A stretch of DNA of 64,000 bases from Candidatus Acidiferrum typicum (GCA_002478115.1 DLMH01000093.1:49711-113710), one strand, 5' to 3'; counted from the first letter of the stretch, positions 54,954 through 63,736 are shown. A program made the numbers and translations. Notes: generated from the sequence alone by a model not told the origin.

Positions 54954-55394
54954 TCACCTCACCTTAAGTGTCACGCCTTCCACCGACTGCACTGCCACCA
55001 CGGCTCCCGCTTCCCGCGCCGAATCCTCCACGCTAGCCAGTTCCGCGCGCCACACTTCATCGCCCAGCTTCACCATACCCGCTTCGCGAGGCGCAATTCG
55101 CTTCGTCACCACCCCGGTCTTACCCACCACCGCGTCAGCGTTGCTGGCGTGGTCCTTTACCGTCAACTTGGCCTTCAACCAGCGCCGGAATAACGCAACA
55201 TACAGCAGTGCGAGCACCGCTGCCGCGAGCAACCCGATCTTGTCCGAATGCGCAATCAGGCCAATCGCCCCGCCCAGAGAGAGCGAACCGCCAATCAACG
55301 CCAGATCAAATCCCGTGATTGCTCCGAGTGCCAGTTCCGCGATCACGCACACCACGCCCCCGATGATCAATATCCAACTGACCCATGTGCCCAC
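54954..55394 (-). CDS. NfeD-family membrane protein
   Basis: A 146-residue protein with N-terminal membrane segments (~6-28, ~33-50, ~55-68) and a C-terminal OB-fold-like domain, beginning around DAVVGKTGVVTKRIAP and ending VVAVQSVEGVTLKV. NfeD proteins work with the SPFH protein encoded next to them and may control its membrane assembly or proteolysis. The start is GTG at 55394, with AAGGAG eight bases upstream. A gap of six bases to the stomatin gene on the same strand shows an operon. No protease domain is fused here, so it is the short form. Confidence 0.9.
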   Translation of the reverse strand: MGTWVSWILIIGGVVCVIAELALGAITGFDLALIGGSLSLGGAIGLIAHSDKIGLLAAAVLALLYVALFRRWLKAKLTVKDHASNADAVVGKTGVVTKRIAPREAGMVKLGDEVWRAELASVEDSAREAGAVVAVQSVEGVTLKVR

Positions 55395-55502
55395 AGAGAG
55401 GCTCCTTCCCCATCAAGTTAGGCGGAAGATAACACCCCCATCGTACCTGTTCAATGACAGCGATTACACACCTAGGTTTGCAACGAACATGATGCCGCAG
55501 CC

Positions 55503-56948
55503 CTACCGCCGCGTGCCCGCCTTCTTGCGGCTCTTCTTCGAGGATTTTTTGCCGCTTCCACCCGCGGTCAGTTCACGCCGCTTCTTGCTTGCCCATCCTG
55601 GCTTGTTCACCTGCTTGCCGCGGGCTATCCCCAGCGCATCCGCCGGCACATTGTCCGTAATCGCGGAGCTTGCCGCCACGTACGCCCCATCGCCGATCTT
55701 CACCGGCGCAATCAACACGGAATCGCTCCCGATGAACACGCGGTTCCCGATCGTCGTCGGGTACTTCGCGAAGCCGTCGTAATTGCACGTGATCGTTCCC
55801 GCGCCGATGTTCGATTTCGTCCCGATCTTCGTATCGCCAATGTAGGAGAGGTGCGGCACCTTGCTGCCTTCGCCGATCACGCTCTTCTTCAACTCCACGA
55901 AATTCCCGATTCGCGCGCCTTTCTTCACGTGGCTCTCCGGCCGCAGCCGCGCGAAAGGGCCTGCAATCACTTCGGATTCGATCCGGCTCTTCGTTATCAC
56001 GCAGTGCGGCTCAATCGTCACGTCGTCGCCGAGCATGGCATCGAGCAGCACGCTGCCCGTCTTGATCGTGCAGCGCGCCCCTATCTTCGTCTTTCCCAGC
56101 AATTGCACGCATGGCTCGATCACGCTGTCTTCACCCGCGGTCACCTCCGGATCAATCAGCACCGTTTCCGGCAATTGAATCGTTACGCCATTGTTCATCA
56201 GCTCGTCGCGCTTCCATTCGCGGAACGTCCGGTCCACTCCCGCCAGGTCCGCGCGTGTATTGCAGCCCAGCGCCTCTCGCGCATCCGGCGCAATTTCCGC
56301 CAGCACCGTCTCCCCGTTCGCGTTCAACACGCCAATGGCATCGGTCAGGTAAATCTCGCCGTGTTTGTTATTGGGCTTCACCTGCGCCAGCGCCGGCCAC
56401 AGCTTCGCCACGGTAAAGCAATAGATGCTCGAATTGATTTCGTTCAGTTCGCGCTGTTCCGCGGTCAGTTGCAATTCCTCGATAATCGCCGCCACCGTGT
56501 CCCCGGATTTCCTCAAAATCCGCCCGTAGCCCGAAGGATCGGCCAGCACCGCCGTCAGTATCGTCGCCGCCGCTTCCGCTTTTTTGTGCTTGTGGATCAG
56601 CGCTCGCAGCGTCTCCGTTCGCACCAGCGGCGCATCGCCCGGCAGCACCACCACGTATTTCGCGTTGCCGATGGCCCGTTTCGCCACCAGGAGCGCGTGG
56701 CCCGTGCCCTTCTGCGGTTGCTGGACCACGGTTTCCACTTCGTACGGCGCAACAACTTCTGCCACTTTTTCCGCCTCGTAGCCGATCACCGCGATTGTTT
56801 TTTTCGCGCCCAGTGGCTCGCACGAACGCACCACGTGCTCCACCAGCGCGCGCCCCCCGGCGTGGTGCAGCACCTTCGCCAGGCTGGACTTCAGCCGCGT
56901 GCCTTTGCCCGCGGCCAGGATCAGGATTGCAGCATCGTTGTTGGCCAT
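55503..56948 (-). CDS. glmU: Bifunctional N-acetylglucosamine-1-phosphate uridyltransferase / glucosamine-1-phosphate acetyltransferase
   Basis: A 481-residue enzyme that makes UDP-GlcNAc for peptidoglycan and lipid A. The N-terminal uridyltransferase domain has the LAAGKGTRLKSSLAKVL nucleotide loop (~11-27), QQPQKGTGHALL and the GYGRILR block; the C-terminal left-handed beta-helix includes GAGTITCNYDG and the active-site NFVELKKS block. An unusual basic tail of ~25 residues ends GKKSSKKSRKKAGTRR. The ATG at 56948 was chosen, but no clear ribosome-binding site is present and the frame extends back to a TTG at 56987. lpxC lies upstream on the same strand. Confidence 0.94.
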   Translation of the reverse strand: MANNDAAILILAAGKGTRLKSSLAKVLHHAGGRALVEHVVRSCEPLGAKKTIAVIGYEAEKVAEVVAPYEVETVVQQPQKGTGHALLVAKRAIGNAKYVVVLPGDAPLVRTETLRALIHKHKKAEAAATILTAVLADPSGYGRILRKSGDTVAAIIEELQLTAEQRELNEINSSIYCFTVAKLWPALAQVKPNNKHGEIYLTDAIGVLNANGETVLAEIAPDAREALGCNTRADLAGVDRTFREWKRDELMNNGVTIQLPETVLIDPEVTAGEDSVIEPCVQLLGKTKIGARCTIKTGSVLLDAMLGDDVTIEPHCVITKSRIESEVIAGPFARLRPESHVKKGARIGNFVELKKSVIGEGSKVPHLSYIGDTKIGTKSNIGAGTITCNYDGFAKYPTTIGNRVFIGSDSVLIAPVKIGDGAYVAASSAITDNVPADALGIARGKQVNKPGWASKKRRELTAGGSGKKSSKKSRKKAGTRR

Positions 56949-57016
56949 AGCGTGAGCATTGTCGCGTGGAATGGCCACTTTTGACAATGCGGAGATTTAT
57001 CTTGATTTTAGCTGGC

Positions 57017-57925
57017 TTAATCGGCGGCAGAGGCCGGCACGGCTTCTTGCGCGTTCTCTTCCATCCGCGCGGCTTCCCAATGCCGCGTGGTCACCTCCCA
57101 GGCAGACGGGTCAGCCAGCAACCTGCTGACCAACTGGGTATGCAAGGAATGGCCTGCCTTCCTCGCTTCCACGCGCCCTAATAGCGGTAGCCCCACCAAC
57201 GCCAGGTCGCCAATCAGGTCCAGGGCCTTGTGCCTCCCGAACTCGTCGGGGAACCGTAGCGGCCCGTTCAAAACACTATCCTTTGTCAGCACGATCGCGT
57301 TTTCCATCGAACCCCCGCGGATCAGCCCCATGGCCCGCAGGGGTTCGATGTCGCTCTCAAAACAGAACGTCCGCGCCCGCGAAAGCACCTTCCGGAAGCT
57401 CTCCGCGTTCACCACCATGTCCACTTCCTGCTGGCCCACCAGCGGATGCGGGAAATCCACGTAGCACCGCACCCGGAATTCGTTCGCCGGAGAAATCCCG
57501 ATCCGCCGCCCGTCTTCAATTACCTCGACCGGCTTCACCACCTTCAAGTACCGCCGCCTCCGCCGCAGCCGCCGTATCCCTGCCTGATCGATCAGCCGCA
57601 TGAACGGCTCCGCCGACCCGTCTAGAATCGGCACCTCGATCGCATCAATATCAATAAAAACGTTGTCGATTCCGCATGAATAGATGGCCGCCAGAAGATG
57701 CTCGGTAGTCGAGAGCAGCACGCCCTGTTTCATCAAACTTGTCGCGTAGCTCACGCGCGCCACATTCCGCCCGTGCGCCTCAATCGGGAACTCGTCCAGG
57801 TCCACTCGCCGGAACACGATTCCGGTATCCGCAGGCGCAGGCACCAGCCGCACTCTTCCTTGCACCCCGGTGTGGAGTCCAATGCCATGGGTCTCTGCTG
57901 GTCGCTGAATCGTGGTTTGAAACAT
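57017..57925 (-). CDS. lpxC: UDP-3-O-acyl-N-acetylglucosamine deacetylase
   Basis: A 302-residue zinc enzyme, first committed step of lipid A synthesis; its presence shows a lipopolysaccharide-bearing outer membrane. Zinc ligands are His76 in STTEHLLAA, His232 and Asp236 in GRHKALDLIGDLAL, and the catalytic His259 lies in AGHSLH. The GIGLHTG opening is typical. It starts at ATG 57925 and lies 68 bases before glmU on the same strand, so two envelope genes for UDP-GlcNAc and lipid A are together. A divergent S41-family gene begins about 257 bases away. Confidence 0.95.
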   Translation of the reverse strand: MFQTTIQRPAETHGIGLHTGVQGRVRLVPAPADTGIVFRRVDLDEFPIEAHGRNVARVSYATSLMKQGVLLSTTEHLLAAIYSCGIDNVFIDIDAIEVPILDGSAEPFMRLIDQAGIRRLRRRRRYLKVVKPVEVIEDGRRIGISPANEFRVRCYVDFPHPLVGQQEVDMVVNAESFRKVLSRARTFCFESDIEPLRAMGLIRGGSMENAIVLTKDSVLNGPLRFPDEFGRHKALDLIGDLALVGLPLLGRVEARKAGHSLHTQLVSRLLADPSAWEVTTRHWEAARMEENAQEAVPASAAD

Positions 57926-58182
57926 TCTGGAATTTCTAACGATAGCACACTGCAGGCGAATTTCACCTCTCTTTGTGCTTTACTATCAACTGTTTAGATA
58001 CCTTAAGAGGTAGGTGCTCCTTTTCTTGTGTGTCAATAATACAACAATACCAAGCGTCTGCGTGTCTTTGGCGCAACCCTTTCCCTTCTTCCCCATCCAA
58101 CTACCACTTATCCAACTCTCCAGGCCTCGCGTCTCATCTCAATGTTATACTTAGAGTTTATTTTCGCCCAAGGTGGTGCCGG

Positions 58183-59424
58183 ATGAATCGCTTCACGCGT
58201 TACGCTATTATCGCCGTTTCCGTCCTCATTATCGGTTGGGTGGGGTTCGGGAAGGTGCTTGGCCGTAGCGCCAATGATAATACGTACAAATCGCTGATCG
58301 TCTATAGCGAAGTCCTGCAGAAGATCCAGCAGGATTACGTGGACGAGCCCGACATGCACCTCGTCACCGCGGGTTCTCTCCACGGCCTCCTCGAGTCGCT
58401 CGATTCCGAATCCAGCTACCTTACCCCGCGCGAGTACACCGAATACAAGCAGAAATCCTCCAGTACCGCCATCGGCGAAACCGGTCTCAACCTCAGCAAG
58501 CGCTTCGGCTACATCATCGTCACTTCTGTTCTCCCCGATACCTCCGCTGAAAAGGCCGGCCTGCATAGCGGGGACATCCTCGAATCCATCGCTGGCTTTA
58601 CCACTCGCGAAATGTCCGTTGGCCAGGCCAAGAATCTTCTGGCGGGTCAGCCGGGAACTGGCGTGAAGGTCGGCGTCATCCGCCGCGGAAAGACCGATCC
58701 TGAAGAAGTCGAGGTGGTCCGGGAGAAACTCTCCACCCCGAGGTTGATCGCACAGCGCGTTGACAACGAAACCCTTGCCTTGCGTTTCCCTACGCTGGAC
58801 CCCGGTCGTGCCGATGAAGTTCGTACGCGCTTGATGGACGCCCAGAAGCAGGGCGTCAACCGCGTCATCCTGGACTTGCGCGAGTGTGGCCGTGGCCCTG
58901 TCTCTGAAGCCATCGCCATCGCGCGCTTGTTTGTTCCTTCCGGCCAACTCGTCGCCCTTCGCGGCCAGACCGTTCCCGCACAGATCTTTTCCGCGGATGC
59001 CAGCAAGGTTGTCTGGAAAGGGCCCGTTTCCATCCTGATGGACGGCACGACAACAGGCGCTGCCGAAGTCCTCGCCGCCTCTCTCGCCAATACCAAGCGG
59101 GGCGATCTGGTGGGCGACCGCACGTTTGGTCTCGCCTCGGAACAAAAACTCATCCCCTTGGATGACGGCGCGGCCCTGTTCCTCACCGTCGCCAATTATT
59201 ACAACGCCGATGGCAAATCCATCCTCGAAGAAGGTGTCACGCCCACGGAGGTTGTGCGCGCCTCTGCCGCAGCCGCCGACGATTCCGACGATGGCGAAGA
59301 CGTAACCATTACCCCCGGCACACCCAAGGATTCCACCATCGGTCCGCGTCCCCTTTCTTCCGATGATCCCGTTCTTCGCAAGGCCCTCGAACTCCTGAAG
59401 AGTCCGGTGAAGAAGGCCGCTTAG
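58183..59424 (+). CDS. S41 C-terminal-processing-protease-like protein without catalytic Ser and Lys
   Basis: A 413-residue exported or membrane-anchored protein: N-terminal helix MNRFTRYAIIAVSVLIIGWV, a helical region, a PDZ domain (~95-180; YIIVTSVLPDTSAEKAGLHS) and the S41 core. In active CtpA proteins the motif around the nucleophile is SAS-E and the base is Lys 25 residues later in TFGK. Here residue 292 is Gly in TTTGAAEVL, and residue 317 is Leu in TFGLAS, although the flanking DGTTTG...E and LVGDRTFG are conserved. It should thus be inactive. ATG at 58183 is chosen; the longer frame to 57973 is rejected. The downstream gene starts eight bases later. Confidence 0.88.
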   Translation: MNRFTRYAIIAVSVLIIGWVGFGKVLGRSANDNTYKSLIVYSEVLQKIQQDYVDEPDMHLVTAGSLHGLLESLDSESSYLTPREYTEYKQKSSSTAIGETGLNLSKRFGYIIVTSVLPDTSAEKAGLHSGDILESIAGFTTREMSVGQAKNLLAGQPGTGVKVGVIRRGKTDPEEVEVVREKLSTPRLIAQRVDNETLALRFPTLDPGRADEVRTRLMDAQKQGVNRVILDLRECGRGPVSEAIAIARLFVPSGQLVALRGQTVPAQIFSADASKVVWKGPVSILMDGTTTGAAEVLAASLANTKRGDLVGDRTFGLASEQKLIPLDDGAALFLTVANYYNADGKSILEEGVTPTEVVRASAAAADDSDDGEDVTITPGTPKDSTIGPRPLSSDDPVLRKALELLKSPVKKAA

Positions 59425-59431
59425 TCCTCTC

Positions 59432-60277
59432 GTGTCCTACTTCTTCGTGGGCGCGCGGAAACACCCTCGGGTCCCCGTAACACTTCTTCTGCTCGCTCTA
59501 TTTGCTTGCCTCGCCGCTTGTGACAATCCCAAGTCGGCCGGGAATCTCCGTTCCAAAGCGCGCGATGCGGCTAAGGGACACGCCACGCCGCATCCTCAAT
59601 CCTCTGTGCGCGCCGGTGCTCCTCGTCTCGCCATCATTCTCGACGACCTCGGCACCGATCGCTCTGTTGCCGACTCCGTCTTCGCTCTTCCTTACCCTCT
59701 CACTCTTTCCTTCCTCCCCTATCACACCAATTCCCGCGAGATCGCGGAAGAAGCCCACCGCCGCGGTTACCAGGTCATGCTGCATCTGCCCATGCAATCC
59801 CTCGGCAATGACATGCCCGAAGCGCAGCAACTTCACTCCGGAATGACCTCGTCCCAGATTTCCGATGTCGTGGACGGCATGCTGCAAAACGTCCCCTACG
59901 CCGTCGGTGTCAACAACCATCAGGGTTCCCTAGCTACCACCGATGGCCCGCTGATGGCCGATCTCATGGCCATTTTGCGCGAGCATAATCTGTTCTTCAT
60001 TGACAGCCGCACCACCGCCGCCACCCTCGCCTATGACGCCGCGCAAAACGCCCGCGTGCCCTGCGCCTACCGTAATGTTCCTTTTCTGGATGATGTAGAG
60101 GAGGTCTCGGCGATTCGCAAGCAACTGCAACTCGCCCTGCGCGAAGCACAGGAAAAGGGCGAGGCCATCGCCATCGGCCATCCCCATCCGGAAACGCTTC
60201 GCGCTCTAAGCGAGTTCCTGCCCCAGGCGGAAGCTCAGGGCGTCCGCCTCGTTCACGCCTCGGACCTGGTCCATTGA
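59432..60277 (+). CDS. Divergent polysaccharide deacetylase family lipoprotein
   Basis: A 281-residue protein with a lipobox (LAAC, ~27-30) after a hydrophobic segment. The catalytic-like blocks are LAIILDDLGTDRSV (~65-78), MLHLPMQSLGND (~112-123), GVNNHQGSLAT, FFIDSRTT and a final GHPHPETLRAL. These fit the divergent polysaccharide deacetylase (DUF610/YibQ-like) group, in which conserved Asp and His residues bind a metal. The start GTG at 59432 lies eight bases after the S41 stop, so the pair is an operon, a common arrangement with periplasmic proteases. Possible role in cell-wall or LPS trimming; substrate unknown. Confidence 0.85.
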   Translation: MSYFFVGARKHPRVPVTLLLLALFACLAACDNPKSAGNLRSKARDAAKGHATPHPQSSVRAGAPRLAIILDDLGTDRSVADSVFALPYPLTLSFLPYHTNSREIAEEAHRRGYQVMLHLPMQSLGNDMPEAQQLHSGMTSSQISDVVDGMLQNVPYAVGVNNHQGSLATTDGPLMADLMAILREHNLFFIDSRTTAATLAYDAAQNARVPCAYRNVPFLDDVEEVSAIRKQLQLALREAQEKGEAIAIGHPHPETLRALSEFLPQAEAQGVRLVHASDLVH

Positions 60278-60289
60278 GTCAAAAGGTTT

Positions 60290-60358
60290 GTCATTCCGAC
60301 CGGAGGGACGGCGCCTTCGGCCGTCACGGAGTGGAGGAATCGCGCTCCAGATTCAGAT
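60290..60358. repeat. Dispersed palindromic repeat, GTCATTCCGACC family, copy B
   Basis: It begins GTCATTCCGACCGGAGGGA, continues GGAGTGGAGGAATC and ends in ATTCAG-like sequence, closely matching copy A at 10680. The internal stem GGGACGGC / GCCGTCAC has one mismatch. It lies 13 bases after the deacetylase stop, at the convergent end of the CPBP gene. Confidence 0.8.
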
Positions 60359-60369
60359 GTTATATGGAA

Positions 60370-61329
60370 CTAATTATCGGGAGAAGTAATCCCGCCGGAC
60401 TTTTGAGTCTCTCTCTTCGGGAACAGCCACATCACCACCAAAAACTGCAGCCCCATCGTCACGAAGCAGAACACGCTTCCTTCGGGCCCCACCGACGCGC
60501 CTGTCAGCCACTTCGGCCCATGCAGCAGTGCGTTCGAGAGATGTCCTTGCATCACCACACCGCTATTCGGCACCGAATACAGGAACGTCTCTCCCCAGTC
60601 AAAGCTCGCGTGCAGTCCCACCGCATACCAGAGATTCCCTGTCCGCCGCAGCGTGAAGCAAAAGAACAATCCCACCAGCACTACGCTCGCCGCGCCAACC
60701 CAACCTTCTCCGGGATTTCCCAGATGCACCGCGCCAAACCCGACCGACAGCAGAATCGCCGCTGGCCAGAACCCAATTCCGTCTCCCAGCGTGAATTGCG
60801 TGTACCCGCGGAAGAAAAACTCCTCGAAAAATCCCACAAAGGTGAACAGCACCAGGTGGATCAGTCCCCATCGCAAGATCTCGTTTCCATGCAGAGCGAA
60901 ACTCCCGAATGAATAGCCGCCGAACGCCGCAATCAATCCAATCAGTACCGAAATCTCCGCCAGCCCGAACAAGGACCCCAGCCAAAATTTGCCGCCGAAC
61001 AACTGCTGCGCCGGTAGCCCGTAATCTCCCAGCGAGTGCCGTTCCATCCTCGACATCACCACCGCGGCGCCGAACACCACCGCAAATCCGACCAATTCCT
61101 GCAGGATCATCGCGGATACGGTTGGGACGCCGCGCGGCTGCCCAAAAATGCGCACCACCAGGAGTGTAATCGCCGCTGCCAGTGCGCCGACAATCAGTAA
61201 GTAGATCGCCAGCCGCCAGCCCGACCGCAGTCCACCTTCGCCGAAGAACACAACATTTCGTCGTTTGGGTGGTTCGCTCAGCACGGGAATGTCTCCGACC
61301 TGTCCTTCGATTGGCTTTCCCTCGTCCAT
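60370..61329 (-). CDS. CPBP-family intramembrane metalloprotease
   Basis: A 319-residue membrane protein with about seven to eight spans. The CPBP/CAAX-protease motif FFEEFFFRGY (~180-189) contains the EExxxR pair, followed by the second His-containing motif in FGAVHLGNPG (~213-222) and LHASFDWGE (~249-257). These make a functional metalloprotease likely. The long soluble N-terminus (~1-35) is Gly- and Pro-rich. CPBP proteases cut membrane proteins or bacteriocin-like peptides; its target is unknown. The ATG at 61329 has AAGGAG six bases upstream, so the longer frame is rejected. It converges on the deacetylase operon. Confidence 0.88.
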   Translation of the reverse strand: MDEGKPIEGQVGDIPVLSEPPKRRNVVFFGEGGLRSGWRLAIYLLIVGALAAAITLLVVRIFGQPRGVPTVSAMILQELVGFAVVFGAAVVMSRMERHSLGDYGLPAQQLFGGKFWLGSLFGLAEISVLIGLIAAFGGYSFGSFALHGNEILRWGLIHLVLFTFVGFFEEFFFRGYTQFTLGDGIGFWPAAILLSVGFGAVHLGNPGEGWVGAASVVLVGLFFCFTLRRTGNLWYAVGLHASFDWGETFLYSVPNSGVVMQGHLSNALLHGPKWLTGASVGPEGSVFCFVTMGLQFLVVMWLFPKRETQKSGGITSPDN

Positions 61330-61537
61330 GTGTGCTCCTTGGAAATGCTCCGCCGCGCCCCAAAGCCTCAATGCCGAAAATCGATTGAAGATGGCTTATG
61401 GTATAAGTAGCTCCTCTTGTTACGACCAAGCCCTCAGCAATGTTTCCAGGCGGGCCCCACAAACTACCTTACTCATGCTATAACCAGCCTGGGACATAAC
61501 ACTGGTTACGACGAACCACGTCTCTTCGAGGTCCTCC

Positions 61538-62143
61538 ATGGCTCCTACATACACCCATCCCCACCTTATCGCCGGCCGCCTCGCCCTCGATTTCGCCAAT
61601 ACCACTCCCGCCGCACATGACCTCTCCTGGGACGAGTTCGTTTCCTTCCTCGTCAACGCCCGCGTCGTCACCCCCGAACGCGCGACCCGCCTTTTTCCCT
61701 TGCTCCACACCGAGCCGCAAGCCGTGGACGCCGTTCTCCTGAAAGTCCTTCGTTTACGCGAATCCATCCGCGCCATCTTCGCTTCCCTCGTGGAGAAGAA
61801 GCCCTTCCCCAAAAGCTGGGTCGAGCCCATTAACGATCTGCTTCGTCTCACCGAAGGCCACGACGAGCTTGTTCCGCGCGCCGAAGGCTGGCGGCTGGAA
61901 TTCATTGCCCGGGAAGGCGGCCTCGAATGGCTCTTGGCCGCCATTGCGCGTTCCGCCGCCGAACTGATCGTCGAAGGCCCCAACGCGCCTGTCCGCCTTT
62001 GCGCCAACCCCGCGTGCCGCCTTTTCTTCTATGACGACTCGCGCACCCACCGCCGCCGCTGGTGCTCCATGGCCGTTTGCGGCAATCGCCATAAGGTCGC
62101 CTCTTTCCTCCGCCGCCACACCGCCCGCCGCCGCGAATCCTGA
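61538..62143 (+). CDS. CGNR zinc-finger / ABATE-domain protein
   Basis: A 201-residue protein. Residues ~10-140 form the ABATE domain (opening with AGRLALDFANT and containing LRLRESIRAIF), and the C-terminus has the CGNR zinc finger: CANPACRLFFYDDS, then WCSMAVCGNRHKV (~171-184), with the four cysteines in order. The pattern is typical of stress-response or DNA-associated regulators common in soil bacteria and Actinomycetota, with a role in transcription presumed. The ATG at 61538 has GAGG (in TCGAGGTCC) about nine bases upstream. It diverges from the CPBP gene and precedes the secreted coiled-coil gene on the same strand. Confidence 0.9.
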   Translation: MAPTYTHPHLIAGRLALDFANTTPAAHDLSWDEFVSFLVNARVVTPERATRLFPLLHTEPQAVDAVLLKVLRLRESIRAIFASLVEKKPFPKSWVEPINDLLRLTEGHDELVPRAEGWRLEFIAREGGLEWLLAAIARSAAELIVEGPNAPVRLCANPACRLFFYDDSRTHRRRWCSMAVCGNRHKVASFLRRHTARRRES

Positions 62144-62271
62144 CCAATCGCCGCCGGCTTCCTTTTGCCCGTTGCCTGATTCGCTCCCACTCCCTCTTCC
62201 CCATTGAGCCATGAATCCCATAGTCGTATCCTATCGAGGAAGCCTCCATCTGGAAGCTGGAAGAGGTTCCC

Positions 62272-62856
62272 ATGCGACACACTACAATGGTGCGGACTAT
62301 CGCCCTTATCCTGCCGCTTGCTTGTTCCTTCGCCTTGCCTCTGGCGGCGCAGGATTCTCAAGACACTTCTGTCGCCGAAGCCGCGCGCCGCTCTCGCGAA
62401 CAGAAAAAGGCTTCCGCCAAGCCCGCTCCCATCATCACCGATGACATCCTGACCCCTGCGCCAACTTCGGCACCTGCAGCCACGCCAGCCGCTGCTCCTG
62501 CTCCCGGCGCCGCGGCGGGAGTTGCCGCTCCTGCTGGCAGCAACGCCTCTGACCAGAATGAACCCTCCGCTGCCGATGCGGCGGAAAAAAAGAAGAAAGA
62601 TGTGGAGGCTTTGAAGCAAGAGGTCGCCGCATTGCAGGGTGAAGTGGATCTTGCCCAGCGCTCTCTTTCTCTCGATCAGGACGCTTTCTATTCCAAACCC
62701 GACTCTTCCAATGACAAGGACGGCAAAGCCAAACTTGACGACGAACAGGCCGACCTCAAGCAGAAGCAGGACGATCTCGCCCAACTGAAAGCCAAGCTCG
62801 CTGGCCTTGGCGCCGCGGAAGAGCCCAAGACCTCAACTCCTCCTGCCAAGCCCTGA
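62272..62856 (+). CDS. Exported Ala/Pro-rich coiled-coil protein of unknown function
   Basis: A 194-residue protein with a signal peptide (MVRTIALILPLACSFALP; ATG at 62272 or 62287). After it come a basic segment (EAARRSREQKKASAKP), an Ala/Pro-rich linker (~59-95), a coiled coil (~105-135) and a second charged coiled coil (~150-178) with repeated DLKQKQDDLAQLKAKL. There are no catalytic motifs. Such proteins are frequent in Acidobacteriota genomes. It might bind the cell envelope. The preceding CGNR gene lies about 130 bases upstream on the same strand. Confidence 0.7.
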   Translation: MRHTTMVRTIALILPLACSFALPLAAQDSQDTSVAEAARRSREQKKASAKPAPIITDDILTPAPTSAPAATPAAAPAPGAAAGVAAPAGSNASDQNEPSAADAAEKKKKDVEALKQEVAALQGEVDLAQRSLSLDQDAFYSKPDSSNDKDGKAKLDDEQADLKQKQDDLAQLKAKLAGLGAAEEPKTSTPPAKP

Positions 62857-62946
62857 CCGCCCCCGCGCATCCGCGTCAGCCCAAGCGAAGTTCCGTCATT
62901 CCGCTTGCCCCGAGTTGCAAGGAGAGCGGAGTCTGCGCAGCAAACC

Positions 62947-63265
62947 ACTCTTCTCCATCGCGCGCCTTTTGTGCATGAATCCCTCTTGTGGCACAGTCAC
63001 TCCTGACTGTGCTCTTGGGCCTTTCCTTGTAGGACCCGCCCCACTGTTTACCCTGAACCTCGAAGGGCGTGCCCGCCGTGGCAGAGACGCACTCTTCTCC
63101 ATCGCGCGCCTTTTGTGCATGAATCCCTCTTGTGGCACAGTCACTCCTGACTGTGCTCTTGGGCCTTTCCTTGTAGGACCCCCCCCACTGTTTACCCTGA
63201 ACCTCGAAGGGCCTGCCCGCCGTGGCAGAGACGCGCTCTTCTTCATCGCACGCCTTTTGTGCGAG
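62947..63265. repeat. Tandem 144-bp direct repeat, two full copies and one partial
   Basis: Sequence beginning ACTCTTCTCCATCGCGCGCC recurs at 63091 with nearly no changes, and a third partial, more diverged copy starts at 63235. The period is 144 bases. Each full copy holds the perfect hairpin GCACAGTCA CTCC TGACTGTGC (62991-63012 and 63135-63156). The surrounding gap (62857-63532) has no convincing gene; a GTCATTCCG-like stub sits at ~62896. Confidence 0.85.
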
Positions 63266-63532
63266 GAATATCTCTTGCCTTTCTTCCTTCCGTTATTCCG
63301 CTTGCCTCGTTTGCTCTGCGAATCGACCCTTTCGCGCTCCACTTCGACTCCCTCTTTTCTTTTCCACAGCTTTGCAACGCTACCCCTATATCTTGTGGCT
63401 CTTTTTCATTGACACCATATTGCTCCCGCGTAACAATCACTCCCGTTCGTACTGTTCGCCCGCGAATTCTTTCGGTCATCCGGGGGAGCTCACCTCCGCT
63501 CGTGAGCTGGCTGGCCGCTGGGGGAGTGCATT

Positions 63533-63736
63533 ATGGCCTTCATGCCGGGCTCTACTGTGCAGTGCATTAATCCACTGTGCCAAAACCGGGGTCACTGGCT
63601 GCGCGCCGATCTTGCTTCTTCCGAGCACTGTCCCGCGTGCGGCGAATCTCTCCGCCACGTTCCTCCGCCCCTCATGCCCCGCCCCCGTTTTCGCCCCAGG
63701 CCCCTCGCGCCCCGTCCCTCTCTCCGCCCGCGCTAG
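63533..63736 (+). CDS. Small zinc-ribbon protein with Pro/Arg tail
   Basis: A 67-residue protein. Cysteines in CINPLCQNRG and CPACGESL (CxxxxC then CxxC) could bind zinc; the last ~23 residues are almost only Pro and Arg. The ATG at 63533 has GGGGGAG six bases upstream, a strong site that supports translation. No relatives come to mind. It may be a nucleic-acid-binding or ribosome-associated peptide, or simply a chance frame in GC-rich DNA with a good start signal. It is unlinked to neighbours. Confidence 0.55.
   Translation: MAFMPGSTVQCINPLCQNRGHWLRADLASSEHCPACGESLRHVPPPLMPRPRFRPRPLAPRPSLRPR

Noticed and set aside
53478..55193. 571-residue plus-strand frame across purQ, the SPFH gene and nfeD
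   Set aside because: It spans three real genes and a promoter region on the opposite strand and has shadow-type composition.
57926..58182. Promoter pair for the S41 gene (TATACT at about 58146)
   Set aside because: A -10-like box is present but no -35 box at a suitable distance; too weak to report as a feature.
62947..63265. CRISPR-like array
   Set aside because: Units are 144 bp, fully repeated with no unique spacers, and there are no cas genes.
62807..63412. 201-residue plus-strand frame through the 144-bp tandem repeat
   Set aside because: The repeat is in phase with the codon length, so the frame stays open by chance; there is no ribosome site and the peptide only repeats one block.
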